Source: Cryptomeria japonica
Lineage: Eukaryota; Streptophyta; Pinopsida; Cupressales; Cupressaceae
Length of the DNA stretch: 64,000 nt
Assembly (NCBI RefSeq): GCF_030272615.1
Contig: NC_081407.1
Location: 140,498,897-140,562,896 of the forward strand
Direction of reading: 5' to 3'
Position 1 is the first letter of the stretch, and each line of letters starts with the position of its first letter. Position numbers and translations under genes: made by a program. The notes beneath the pieces were generated by a model that did no database searches, was not told the DNA's origin, and saw only the letters and a program-made list of their open reading frames with translations. This document shows, in pieces, positions 35,742-50,509 of the stretch.

Positions 35742-37037
35742 AGTTTAATTCAAGATCTCCATAATGTTCCCTTTTGTGCATATGATGATAGCTCATGTTT
35801 TTCTTACATACATAATTATGATTTACCCTCTCCTATGGATTCTCCTTCCCATGAGGACATTTTAGTGCAAGAAGAAATTATTAACACCTTTTTTAAAACT
35901 TTCTCTCCTAAGGGTGAATTTTTTATGATTGATGTTGTTATTCCTCCTAAAAATTCTCCCTCTCATAAGTATATCCTAGATGAAGAGGATGATATCATAA
36001 ACACATTACTTAATGTCACCTTACCCTTCATACATGGTATTCATGCTAGAGATGAAGAACTAATGATTTCTTGTACCCTCCCTAAAATACCTTTTATTCA
36101 TGAGGAAGGAATCAATACTCCTATCAATGATCTCTATAATGGAGAGGAAACATTGAAGAGCAACATGGCACAATTCTCTTCTCATAAAGATACTTTAGTG
36201 CAAGGGGGCCAAGTTAAACATGTTGGTGTATCAATCTCTCTAGATCCTCCTTATTCTCCTAGAGCATATCGTAATCATCAACTTTCTCCTCACATAACAC
36301 TAAGTAAATATGAAGCCTTAGATGATAAAGAGCTTCCCTCCCAACCTATCAAATCAGACATGAATGGTGATACAAAGGAGAATCTCCCTACAAAGGATAC
36401 TCCTTCTTCATCTACTTTTCCCTTTAACCAATCAATGTGTCCTTACACTACAAATTTTAAATAAATTCATGATGATATTCCTTCAAAATTAAAATGGTCT
36501 TATTGGATTGCTTATGATATAATCTCAAAACAAGGTTATAGTGGACAAGGAATCAAGGTCCCTATAAACCCTCCTTCACAAGCTAGTACAGAAGGTCTAG
36601 GACATCCTCATCATTCACCTATGGATGATCTCCTTAAAGTTCAAATGTTTAAGGAGTATCTTGCAAAACATAAACTCTATCATCCATCAAAACATGCTTC
36701 TACATCAAATAATCCTCCTCTTTTACCCTCTACTAGCACACCTTGTCCTACATCTCAAGAGACAAGACTTACCCATTTTGACACTAAAGTAAAATTAGTT
36801 ACACGATTCTTTTGGAAGTTGAAATATGATAAGAATGTTACATTTCCTTTCATAATACTTATCAATTATTATAAGAATAAAGATGGTGATGTGTATTGTC
36901 TCTTTCATCGTAGTTATTCTCATCCTCTCAGACATTGTAAAGCTTTTAAAGAGTTTGTTCAAGACCAATATGATCGAGCTTGCATATCTCTTACAATTGA
37001 TCATGTAGTTTTTCTTGGTGAAGAGGTGGTGCCTTAG
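35742..37037 (+). pseudogene. F gag-like protein with G-patch-like and CHHC segments
   Basis: One frame from 35742 to TAG at 37035-37037 with a single stop (TAA 36462-36464). The first ATG is at 35835, but the frame is open ~30 codons upstream. From that ATG, residues 1-125 contain a phrase repeated three times (PSHEDILVQEE 4-14, PSHKYILDEED 42-52, SSHKDTLVQGG 115-125). After the stop come a glycine-rich, G-patch-like piece (KQGYSGQGIK then EGLGHPHH), a helical stretch and a zinc-binding-like segment YCLFHRSYSHPLRHC. The last fits the C-X2-H...H...C finger near the end of some Ty3/Gypsy gag proteins. Function as a structural/RNA-binding protein is inferred. Confidence 0.65.
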
Positions 37038-38009
37038 CACTCCATTCACCTTATCATGTTGCTCCTCTCCCTATGACACTAGTAGTTTAACCTTATTGGG
37101 GGCTCTTTGTAATATGTGGTGATGCATCTTAATTTTCCAATCATACTTAGACAACAACATAATTCTTTCTTGTCTCCTCACTTGGGGGACAAGGATGGTG
37201 TATTCAATCCTTTCTCCTTTTGAAGATTACCTCTTCTTTTGAGTTGCATTTTGCATATGTTGATGCCTTTTCTCACATTGAATCTTCCTTCATGTGAGTA
37301 CATGTGTGTTGCTTTCTTAGGACCTTTTCTTTGCTTGAAGTGCTACATATTTTATGTATAATCTATCTTTGGAGGTTGTGAAATCCTTCTCTTTGTCCCT
37401 ATGCTTGGTGGCATTGATTCTTCCTATCCTTTCTACGGATCCACTTTTCCTTTGTTGAGTGGTGTTTGTTTATGATACAATGTTATTCCTTGTGTGAAGT
37501 TATTTGTTTTCTCAAGGATTCTCTCTTATCCAAGAGGTGTGTATCCTTGTGTACAACCTCTTCTTCACTTGGAAATATATGTCTATTATAAGCAAACCCC
37601 TCACTTTGGGTCAAAAGTGTGTTATCCTTCATTAGGAATCATTTTTCCTCAAAAGAGGAGGAATGTATGAATTCTTGTTATCCTTCCTTTTGGTCAATGA
37701 TGTTATTTTTTTTTCAAAATATCCTATTGGAGGTAGATATCTCTGAGCAAATATCTCTTCTTTCTTCTCCTCCAAAGGATTCCCTTTACACTTGTTGTAA
37801 GATCTCTCTTTTACAACTATCTTTTCCTTGCTTCTAAAAGTCCTATCTCTTCAGCTTGGATTTACATACATTGTTGCCTAAAGGATATCTCCTTGGTGTT
37901 GAAGGTATGTATCCTTGTTTCTAGCTTCCTTAAGACATCAACGAACCTTTATGTCAAGACATCTTAAGGGGGGGCATAAATAACGCCCTCTTTGTACTAT
38001 ATTATTTTT
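37038..38009 (+). other. F 3' internal region, non-coding
   Basis: About 970 bp of T/C-rich DNA with many short frames. Contains a purine run TTAAGGGGGGGC at 37966-37977 that resembles a polypurine tract but lies 1 kb before the 3' LTR. No gene supported. Confidence 0.5.
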
Positions 38010-38270
38010 TATTTTGCATGTCTTATATGTGGTGTACATTCTCAAAACAAGACCCAGTTCTTATATGCGATGATTCATTCTTGAAACCATACACGACCTT
38101 TTTTATATGTCTTATGCGGGGTGTTCATTCTCGAAACTAGACTAACAAGTCTAATATGAGATTATTCATGTCTTAAAGAAGGCATATTTTGTTTTTATTT
38201 CATGTCTTATATAGTTTGTTGCATGTTTGAAACCAGATTTAGTTCTTATAGGAAATCTTCTTAACTCCTA
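38010..38270 (+). repeat. Degenerate ~89-95-bp tandem repeat in F
   Basis: Three imperfect units, each starting with a form of CATGTCTTATATG, at about 38017, 38105 and 38201, with ATTCTCRAAAC..GA phrases in the middle of each. Confidence 0.65.
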
Positions 38271-38297
38271 AAACCAGAAAACAACAGGGTGAATCGA

Positions 38298-38544
38298 CTA
38301 GCATAACATAGCTTTCTAGATGGTTCAACTCTTCCTTTTTCAAGATGAGTGGATCTAGCATAACACAACTTGCTAGACTATTTTGACTCTCCTTTACATG
38401 AATCACACAACATAACACAACTTGTCTTGTGAGTATTCATGTTCTCGTGGGTCACCTAGCATAATGCAACTTTCTAGCCCGTCGATTCCACAACCTCTCT
38501 TTCTCTTCTTCTCATGGATCACCTAGCATAATGCAGCTTGCTAG
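38298..38544 (+). repeat. Five spaced palindrome-like 22-mers in F
   Basis: Near-identical 22-base units at 38298-38319, 38355-38376, 38406-38427, 38456-38477 and 38523-38544. Pattern: CTAGCA, three bases, TGCA or a variant, three bases, TGCTAG or TTCTAG. The last copy is 16 of 22 positions self-complementary. Spacing is 50-67 bp. They precede the 3' LTR by ~450 bp. Confidence 0.85.
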
Positions 38545-38992
38545 CCTATGGAATCCATGTTCTCTCTTTTCTCCTCCCCCTAAGCTCATATCTTTTCTAT
38601 TTTTGGATCATGGTTCATCACTTGATGCATGCTCTTGATCTTTTTTTGTGACCACTTGTGTTCTTGTGATAGAATTCCAAGAATGATATTAGTGGTTGAG
38701 ACATTTGATTATCGAGGTCTCTTCAACTAGTTGACTTGGAGCCTTTTTGTTTTTAGTATTACCCCCTTGTGTTGTGTGTCTTTTGTCTTTGTTTGACTTT
38801 TTTGTCTTTGTTTTGTTTTGTGTGTCCTTGAGATTGGGTGAGTTAAGATCCTAAGATTGGGGGCTTGATTTCTCAAAATTAGCGATGTCTTAACTCCTTG
38901 TCATCTCACTCCTAGTTGCTTCTCTCTCTCATCTTTCTATTGCATTGTGAGTATTTGCATACCCTCATACTCTCGTTAAAGTGAGGGCTAAA

Positions 38993-39817
38993 TGTAGTAT
39001 CATAAATTGTAACAGGTATAATTCACACCTCATGTTTGTACTCCTACCTTAGCATGTCATATCTCCTCCCCCCTAGGCTTGTTTTGGCCCTCTTTTGCTC
39101 CAACCTTGATGTCACCTATTGACACCACCGGGTGGGCCCCATCCTAGAGCTTTCCCTCTCCTATTTCCTAATTGGGTGGTCCTATTTTTGGAGGACCAAG
39201 GCATGGATCACCTTTGTCTTCGACCAAGGCGCCCCAAATTGTCATGGTGCACCTTAATGTGAACCCAATAAAAAATGGGGCAGACACTCCCCCTCTCCCA
39301 TGGATTTTGGTCCTCATGGCTACACTTGATCGTTGGAGGTTGACCTAATCAATAATTTACCTAGGGAACCCTATATAGAAACATCCTATCAATTCATTTT
39401 GACATCACTTATATACCCCATCATTCATGCATCCATTAAGCAATCATCATCAAGCATTTTTAGAGATTCAGGGCAACATTTCATCCTTCAAGCATTATGG
39501 AGCAAATTTACATAAATCTTCATGCGAGCATGTGTGTTTGATTATGGTTTTCATGTTCATGTGTTTGTCATGCCATTACATTCAAAGAGCGTTGCATTAT
39601 CAATCTTTCCATCAACAATTATAGATCTAAGGTATATCTCCTAGCATTTACTTTAGTATATACATTATTCAATTCAAGATTAATTCCTAAACTGAGGTTT
39701 GACCTAAGGCAAACCCCTATCCACAACGCTTTCTTCTTTCTTTTTTGTGTGTAGGGAACATGCGTAGGAGTTGTACTAAAAGATTCTGACAAAGTTGACG
39801 ACGACAAACAACTTACA
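38993..39817 (+). repeat. 3' LTR of F, 825 bp
   Basis: Starts TGTAGTATCATAAATTG after GTGAGGGCTAAA (a modest purine tract, 38981-38992) and ends CAACTTACA. It matches the left LTR throughout (for example GGGTGGGCCCCATCCT and TATCTCCTAGCATTTAC). TATA-like CCTATATAGAAAC is at 39370. Confidence 0.8.
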
Positions 39818-40240
39818 ATAATAAAGTGCATATCTCATATTTTTCTTCTTTTATTTTATACCATTTTATATTATATTTACATTTTTAAGGATTTTTAAAA
39901 TTTATTTTCTTTTATTACACAATATTTAATACATATATTTGTGTTTTTATTTATTTAATTAGTATTGTTTCTCAAATGATCTTGGGTTGTGTGTTTGGGG
40001 TTGAGTATTTAAAGATATCATCTTAAAATACTTTCATTATCAATGGTTAGAAATTCTTATTTTTAACTTTCATCACATACAACTCATTCCTTATCTTGTA
40101 CCAAATAGAACAATTATCAACTCAACATTATCATAAATTCTAGGATCGTGAAAATAATTGTTCTACATAAAGTTATGAATCTAGCAATTTAATTATCTTG
40201 TATGCTCAATTGTGAGACTATTTTATATTGATTATCTCAT
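39818..40240. repeat. Tandem repeat X, right copy
   Basis: A full unit homologous to 31345-31750, starting ATAATAAAGTGCATATC directly at the F 3' LTR and ending near GTGAGACTATTTTATATTG. Shared phrases include CAAATGATCTTG, CATTATCAATGG and TCTAGCAATTTAATTATC. Confidence 0.8.
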
Positions 40241-41735
40241 ATTGGAAATTTGAGATTAGGACAATTTTGGAGCCCATGCTGGTGAATATATTTGTTGATG
40301 AGACATAGATTGTAAAGAAATTTGGCACCTACCTTGATTTATTGTCAGAGTTTTAATTACAAGAGTGGAGGTTGCAAGGAGTGTCATAGATGATGAAGAC
40401 TACCATAAGCATATCAAGTTGATCCAGCAGATTAAAAAGAAAGGATTTGGAGTTTTCTAATTTTCTTGTTCTATCTATTTTGTGGTTTCAAGTTATTGAA
40501 ATTTTGAATCAGAAACTAATTGTTGTTTCCCGCCTTTTTTGAATTTTTGTATTTTCTTACTCCTTTAATTGAACGAGGATAGGAAATAGATTTGATTTTT
40601 TTAGGTGATCAATTTATATTCATACAAAGAATATTTTGATTAAAATATTTGAGTATTGAATGTGTATCTTTTAAAAGGTGCAGTAAGTTGCTCTCTGTCA
40701 TGGTGGTTTTAATAGGTCTGCAAGCTTATCCATTTTTTCAACTTGATAAGTGATCTCACGGGAAGAAAGGAGGACTCCAAATCATCTACAACAACTACCA
40801 CCTGCGAAGGAGAAAAGGAATGCATGTCTCTGTCAACACCTTAAATTTTTTTCTGTCTTTTTCTGTGTCAGGCGGTCACCTATTGCCATAAAGATTTTGT
40901 AAAAGGCTTGAATCTTGTTTGCATCCTTTTTTTATAAATAGATATTCAAGGCCTTATTTTGAGTCTCTCAAGTCTCATAGGTTTTCTCAAAGCACTGCAA
41001 AAAAAATTGTATTGTATATTTTGTTCATATGTCTATAATATAGTGGCATGCTCAGTCTCTATATATCTTTTTAATTTTTTCTATGAATATAGCTCGTATA
41101 TGAAGCACATGTAGTTTCAAAAACATCTTGGAATCAATTTCAACGATTCTAAAGTTGTCCCCAATTTGTTTTACAAAATTTTATGAAATTAAAAGTTGAG
41201 GACTTTCTGATTTTGTCTTTGCATAGTGTTGCTCATGTACGTTTGATCTTTGCTTCTTCGAAAGTAGAAGGCTAAATTCTTGAATCAAACATAAGGGTTT
41301 TGTAAAATTCATATTCAATAATAAATATGACTTGTGGATTCATTATCATATCATGGTTAACATCAGTTGTTAATCAGGAGAAAGTGGATGTTTTTAATCA
41401 AGGAAATTGTAATTGTTTCATGTCTTGTGCTATAGTTGTAGTTGATTCAGCCTAATAGATAGACAATGATCATGTTTCTTGTGTTATCGACTTTGGCATA
41501 TCATTAAAATCAAAGAAAGTATCTTTTCATGTTTATCTTTATTTTTAGTTTTTAGTTTTAGAATTAGGACTATCTATTCTCAAGGTTTGTAGAGCTCATC
41601 AATCAAGGGCATAGCCACACCCATTTAAACCATACACCCTTTGATTATCCAAAGAGTTGAAAACATATATGTTGCAGTACTTGAACAAAATGAATTATAA
41701 TAAAAAAAAGTATTCCTATAAGGTTCACCCACCTA
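40241..41735. other. Spacer, no supported gene
   Basis: AT-rich. A stretch at about 40380-40450 reads RSVIDDEDYHKHIKLIQQI in one frame, but stops close on both sides and I do not recognise it. Nothing else seen. Confidence 0.45.
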
Positions 41736-41740
41736 GGTTT

Positions 41741-41774
41741 TGTCATAACCCTCTTTTTTTAATCTTGATTGGAC

Positions 41775-41805
<31 letters not shown>

Positions 41806-41971
41806 CATCATCATCATCTTTACTATTATTAATCTTATGAGTAATGTTAGTTAGAGATGAAAAATTGAATAAAAAAAAAGTAAATAAGAATAAGTAAGAA
41901 TAAGAAATCAATATTTTTATATATTAAAAAAAAAAAATCAGTTGAGTTTTTGGATTAAGTGGGTTATTACA
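41741..41971 (+). repeat. 5' LTR of G
   Basis: TGTCATAACCC to GGGTTATTACA. A TTA/TCA trinucleotide run (41775-41818) expands it relative to the right LTR. Confidence 0.9.
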
Positions 41972-41973
41972 TG

Positions 41974-41985
41974 TGGTATCAGAGC
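41974..41985 (+). other. Primer binding site of G
   Basis: TGGTATCAGAGC, a perfect initiator-methionine tRNA match, two bases after the LTR. Confidence 0.95.
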
Positions 41986-42109
41986 GAAGGTTCAAGTCTA
42001 GGCCTTGAGCTCACTTCAACTTATGCAATCTAGAAGAGTATCTTGGAAGTAGTAAAGATGAATCGTTATATCTTAAATCAAGAATTGAATAAGTATGGAA
42101 TTATTTTAA

Positions 42110-44800
<2,691 letters not shown>

Positions 44801-44923
44801 ACTTGTGGAATTCAAATAGGATAACTTATCTACCAAGGATTGATGAAGCAATGAATGATCCTCCTATGAATCGAGGAAATAACAATGGAGCTATTCAGAG
44901 TTTTCAAAAGATACCAGTACCAA

Positions 44924-45014
44924 TTGCGCAACAAAGATATTGATCAATGTGAAGTATAATGGAATCAATATGATGCTACATGGGAAGATACGAATGAGAT
45001 GCAATAGATGTTTT
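44924..45014 (+). pseudogene. Chromodomain remnant in G
   Basis: Reads LRNKDIDQCEV, stop, WNQYDATWEDTNEMQ. This is the C-terminal chromodomain-like end of a chromovirus integrase, the module that directs integration to particular chromatin. It aligns with the better copy at 48800-48955. One TAA replaces a residue before the conserved W. Confidence 0.85.
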
Positions 45015-45063
45015 AATTAAAATTCTTTTAAAGTTATATTTAGTGCATCGGGATGATGCATAA

Positions 45064-45079
45064 TTTAAGGGGGGAAGTA
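45064..45079 (+). other. Polypurine tract of G
   Basis: TTTAAGGGGGGAAGTA directly before the LTR start TGTCAT. Confidence 0.85.
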
Positions 45080-45272
45080 TGTCATAACCCTCATTTTTTA
45101 TCTTGATTGGACTTGTTGTTGTTGTTGTTGTTGTTGTTGTTATTAGTTATGTTAGCTAGAGATGAAAAATTGAATTAAAAAAAAGTAAATAAGAATAAGA
45201 AATCAATACTTTTATATATATTAAAAAAAAAAAAGCAGTTGAGTTTTTGGATTAAGTAAGTGGGTTATTACA
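45080..45272 (+). repeat. 3' LTR of G
   Basis: TGTCATAACCC to GGGTTATTACA with a (GTT)n run at 45114-45141 where the left LTR has TTA/TCA repeats; otherwise nearly the same sequence, including GAGATGAAAAATTGAAT. Confidence 0.9.
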
Positions 45273-48200
45273 GGTTTCACATAACCTAAAGTGTAGAGGA
45301 TTGTGATTAGCCCCTTATCCCTTGTCATTATCTTGTTAGTTGGCCTCTAATCCATGCCCTTGTAGATTTAAGTTGGCTACTCATAGAGAATACTTGGGTA
45401 CATCAGTTGGAAACACTAACACTAACTAAGAAAATTATAATAGCATACACATTAAATTAAAGCAAACAAAATGGAATGAAAGCATAAGTTTTAAATATAC
45501 ATTTCTACCCCAATAGTTGTACACATAGGAATAATATTTTTTCACTATGACAACAATACTTGTTCAAATGAGCATCTTATTTTATAAATGACACACTTAT
45601 AGTGGATAGCAATGATATTTATTGAAGAAAAAAATATTTATTTCACTTGTTAATGAATGTATTTATTTTTTTATATAACATTCATAGGTAACCATGTGTT
45701 CAAGTATGGATCCATCTTGACCAAAATTTAGTTATTTTTTGAGTTACATGTAGATTATTATTTACAATATATAGTATAAAAATGTGACAAGACTAGATCT
45801 TATTTAAGCACAAGTGCATGTGCGACAATTGGACCATGTAAAACTACTAATACCTCTCCCCTAGATCATATAGGATAAAATCATATGTAATATCCAAGCA
45901 ATCATCTTCAAATGAAACAAGATAAATAAATTGGAGAGGACTCCCTTCAATTGGAGAAAAAGAGCATGCAACTTAGGCAAAAGAAACATGCACAAGTCAT
46001 AAAAGTAGACAAGTGATACATAAGGTGAAATGAGAATGAAAACACTACACAACAATGTACAAGTTCAATGTGATAAAATAATGAAAGAAATGTGAAATGA
46101 ATAGAACAATAAATGTGGCTCAATAAAAATGGTCAAAATTTAAAACATAAAAGAAGAAAAAAATTGGTTAACATAACAATAATGATTGCCAAGAAGTCCG
46201 CATTGTTACATCATCCCAAATCCATAGGGGAAATCCAAGGATATGAAAATGAAACACAAAACACATGTTCATAATCACTTGTGTCAACATGCACTGCTAA
46301 AAATGTCTATGCATCATCTACATTCTAACTAAGAAAATCAAAATAGCATAAACATTATAGTGAAACAAGCAAAATGGAGTCAAAGTATAAGGTCTCAACC
46401 AATGATCTTGGAACAATATTTCACAAGAAGATCACCCTTATACCAATTATGAATATCTATGTCATGTATTGAATCATCGGATCATATAGTAGGTTCTTCA
46501 CGTCACTATAAAATAGTACTCTTAACAAATGTGCTAGAAAGAAGCATTATTTTGGATTTTTATTTCCATAATCGTAGTTCATTTTTCTTTGAAGGCACAC
46601 TTAATTGTAGATTTTTAAATTGTTTATTTCTTGTGTCTCTTTAATTCTCAATTAGTTTGAGTACCTTATCTATATGCATAATACCTTTGATATTTTCATC
46701 TTTCATTGTCATATGTGTAATTTGCTTATAAGGATCCCCTATCTAGGTGATAAAATATAAAAGCCTTTATGCTTATGACTAATAGGTTGCAATACATAGT
46801 GGTTATTTTGGCCTTGTAGGTTGTTCCTCCTTATAATATGAATTCACATAAATGACCTACCTTTTATTCCTGTAGTCTCTCATGGTCTTATAAATTATTT
46901 CATCTTTTCTTTATTTTCTTGCCACTATTCTTTCTTATGACTTTTTTTTTTAAATCATTTAAAATCATCAATATACTCATATGGTGGCTCCTTAGGTGTT
47001 TTTATGAATGCATCTATAGTAAAATAAATTAATTCTAATAAATGCATTTATGGATATCTAGCAGTAGTAACTAATTTTTATATGTTAATATGTTTTATAC
47101 ATTGTTATAACATTAAAGGCACTAGTTGCCATTGTTTAATCCATGGATGACTAGGTAATATAAAAAATCTCTTTGAAGAAGGAATTATATGACATAATGT
47201 AGGCATTTACTTTGAACTAGTTCATAAAGAAAAATAAATGAATCTCATAATTTCAACTAATATATATCATTAGTCATATTAAGTGTAACCTCCAAAATGT
47301 ACATATGATTGTTGTTGAAAATGATAATTAAACAAAATCTCTTCCTTGCATACATTGTATTAATGTAAGCGAGATAAATAATCACACTTTAATTGATTTG
47401 CAATTCAAATAAACTCCAACATACAAAGGACCATAATAATTATTTCATGGGATCTCATCATGTGAAAATAGAAAAACATATATAGAAGAAGATGAACTAG
47501 TATTAAGCATGTCCAGATATTAATTTTTAGATTCGTGTTAAATAATGTGTGAGCCTTCCTCATGTTCCTGAAACTTCACATTATGATTGATTATGAGTAA
47601 GAAAATGAATTTATATAAATTTATAAATTTTGATTAAGAAGAACAACTAAATGATTGCCCCCATCATTAACACCTTCAAAATGTATTATATTACTATCAA
47701 TTGTGTCCTAAATTTTATGAATTAACAGCATTAAGTATAATAACTATTAACCCTATGATAATCATAAATGATTTCTCATCAAAAAAAAATCTTCTAAAAC
47801 CTTAGACTTGTCCTACATTCATTGAGTTTTATAAACTTTCTAAAACTTTAAGACTTAAGAGTAATAAAATTAGAAGTAGTATCAACTTAACATTTGGCCT
47901 TTTCTCTTATTTTTCAAAATCTAGTTGGAAGCTATTTTTTCTTTTTGAAACTTAGAAGAGTAGGATGATATAGAGGGATCATGAGAAGATCTAGACTTAA
48001 GTGTAAATTATCATTCAATAACTATAACTCAACATCTCTCACATTAGCATGCATGTCAATGAAAGAAACATAACTATTAAGGTACACATTATGCTTAATG
48101 GTAGGTAAAAATCTCTTAACAAAATTATTTAAATTTTATCATTAGGGAATGTGTAATGCATCTTAGTACATAAGGATTAAATTCTAATAACCTAGTCATG

Positions 48201-48599
48201 TATGCACTCATTGATGCATGTTTAAAATAAAATAATTTTAAATAGAAACCTTGAAAACATGATCACACTAAGGTCACACACAAAGACATTGAATAAATAT
48301 TAAAATGAATGTATAGAGCCACAAGAAAGTGAATAGAACCATTCAATTGCATAATATTTTTAATTTTGTAAGACCTTACACAACAATTTATTACCCTACA
48401 AAAAATTCAAATATGTAGCAACAAAACACTTGAAGCGTGCCATAGGATGTCCTCTACCATTCTATATTTCAAATTGTGGAATTAAAAATTTTAATATATA
48501 AAAAATACTATAAAATATCAATAGCAAGTGGATTATGCCTAATCTCACTAATCATGTCCATTTTATTCCCCACAAGTAAGGCATCCATTCTACTTTGCC
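45273..48599. other. AT-rich spacer, no gene seen
   Basis: About 3.3 kb. A ~70-base direct repeat occurs at 45424-45500 and 46325-46395 (ACTAAGAAAATYAWAATAGC and following). Short open frames only; no family recognised. Confidence 0.5.
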
Positions 48600-49034
48600 T
48601 CTCATCAAACCTTTTGAGGGGAGGGTCAAGGGTAGAGAGAGGCACACTCAAATTGTCACAACCCTCCAGTTGGCTTTACCTCCCCAGTTGAGCCGAATCC
48701 ATGATGTCTTCCATGTATCTCTTCTTAAAAAAGTATGTACCTGATGAAAATCATATTTTGAATTGGGATGCTTTATAGGTCTAGGAAATGGGAGGAATAA
48801 TGATAGAGCCATTCAGAATCTTGGAGAGGCGCCAGTGCCAATTGCGCAATAGAGAGGTTGATCAATGCAAAGTACAATGTAATTATTATGATGAAAAGAA
48901 TGCCACATGGGAAGATACTAGGGAAATACAACAGTTGTTTCTTTTTTTGTTTTAAACTAATCATGAACTATAGACTCTGTTTGGATACATTCAATAAGTG
49001 CATCAAGACGATGCACAATTTAAGGGGGGGAGGA
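48600..49034 (+). pseudogene. H: integrase C-terminus and chromodomain of a chromovirus
   Basis: One frame reads LALPPQLSRIHDVFHVS then LLKKYVPDENHILNWDAL (the integrase C-terminal barrel typical of Ty3/Gypsy chromoviruses), two stops, then RNREVDQCKVQCNYYDEKN and ATWEDTREIQQLF, a chromodomain-like end. The conserved tryptophan before NYY is a cysteine codon here. A purine tract AATTTAAGGGGGGGAGGA (about 49017-49034) follows and leads into an LTR. The 5' side is truncated near 48600; gag, protease, reverse transcriptase and integrase core are missing. Confidence 0.88.
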
Positions 49035-50285
49035 TGTCACAACCCTCCTTTATCACTTTTGATTTGATACAATTTCTATTATATCTTTTTTGGTTGAGCT
49101 ATTGAAAATGATTGAATAAATATTATAAAAGGATAAATAATGGGCCCACATACACACTTAAAGAATATAATTCAAAAGGCATTATTTATTTTTATTTTTA
49201 TTTTTTTTCCCAATTATGGCACATGTTGTAGGAGGAATTAGAAGCTTCTAGAGGAATCTTCATTCTTTAATTCCCTTGGATGCAAATCCCCCACTAGGAT
49301 ATTAATCAATTTTGCATGGGTCCAATATTGGAAAAAGAATCTCATTTTCAATTAATTCCTCTAAATAGTGGAGTTAAGGGTTTTTTCCTATATATTGTAT
49401 ACAAGTTTTCAAAAGAGGGAGTTGGTATTTCTTTGAAGAAAAGTTTTCTCAAATAGTTTGTTTTTAGCAGTCACATTTGGAGAGGATTCAACATCAAAAG
49501 GCTTCTCCAGGTTCCCTCCCTTTTTGCATTTGTTAATTCCATATGTAAATTTTTATATTTTCAAAGGAAATATCTCCTCTTATATTCTTTAGTTGAATAT
49601 AACTTTCTGAAGGAAATCATTTCTTAATTATTAGATAGATTAATTAGAAAGGAAAATCTATTTTTCATTGAAGAAATACATTGATAAAAGTTTATTTTCT
49701 TTTTAAAATGCAAATACAGATTTCTCTTTTATTTGTTAATCTATTTATTTAATCTATTTAAAAGGAAGAAATCAAATTCTACTTTTTCTATTTTTTTTGA
49801 AATCTAGAGAAAATCTGAATCTAAAATAAATAAATAAATAAATAAATCATGCTTTTCAACATCTCTATTTCTTTTTTTTTGAAAAAATCAAATTCTTTTA
49901 TCTCAGTAAATAATTTCTCTCTCTATGCATAAAATCAATTGTATTGAGAAATCTCGCTATGTGAAATAGTATATCAAATATGATTTCTTCTCAATATTGT
50001 TGTATAAAATCCCTGTGGAAAATATTATCTTGTTTTCAGAAATCTCTCTATGTGAATATCAATTTCCTGGAAATCTCATCAAAAAATTTATTGTCTCAAC
50101 ATAAGGCAAATTTGTTGAATATGATCTCTGTGAAATCAAAATTTATACATCTATCTATCTTGGAGGTAAATTAGCTCTATGTTGTATTGCTGCCTCAAAT
50201 TCAAGCACAGTGTATTTCCGTTGGGCTCCTGTGAGATCATCTGAAAAAAAATTTCCTCTATTATCTTCCATGCTTATGATTAGAT

Positions 50286-50413
<128 letters not shown>

Positions 50414-50509
50414 ACATTGTTATATATATATATACCCCTCTTAGATTATTAAATAAACTGGATATATATATATACATAGTGGTTTTTTTTCAAAAAATAT
50501 ATTTTTGCG

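Larger units (their letters stand above)
31851..39817 (+). mobile_element. LTR retrotransposon F, gag-like ORF only (non-autonomous)
   Basis: Two related LTRs (31851-33792 and 38993-39817) enclose ~5.2 kb containing one gag-like ORF and no protease, integrase, reverse transcriptase or RNase H that I can see. Two solo LTRs are nested in it, at 32529-33628 in the left LTR and 34332-35542 in the internal region. This matches published classes of non-autonomous plant elements that retain only gag (TR-GAG) or large non-coding derivatives (LARD). The flanks are copies of repeat X, not a simple target duplication. Confidence 0.75.

Noticed and set aside
37966-37977. TTAAGGGGGGGC as the polypurine tract of element F
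   Set aside because: It lies ~1 kb before the 3' LTR start at 38993; a weaker purine stretch is adjacent to the LTR.
38298-38544. CRISPR-like array (repeats of 22 bp with spacers)
   Set aside because: Eukaryotic retrotransposon context, only five imperfect repeats, spacers of unequal length and no cas genes.
41974-41985. tRNA gene fragment
   Set aside because: The 12 bases are a primer binding site next to an LTR end; no cloverleaf surrounds it or the other such sites.
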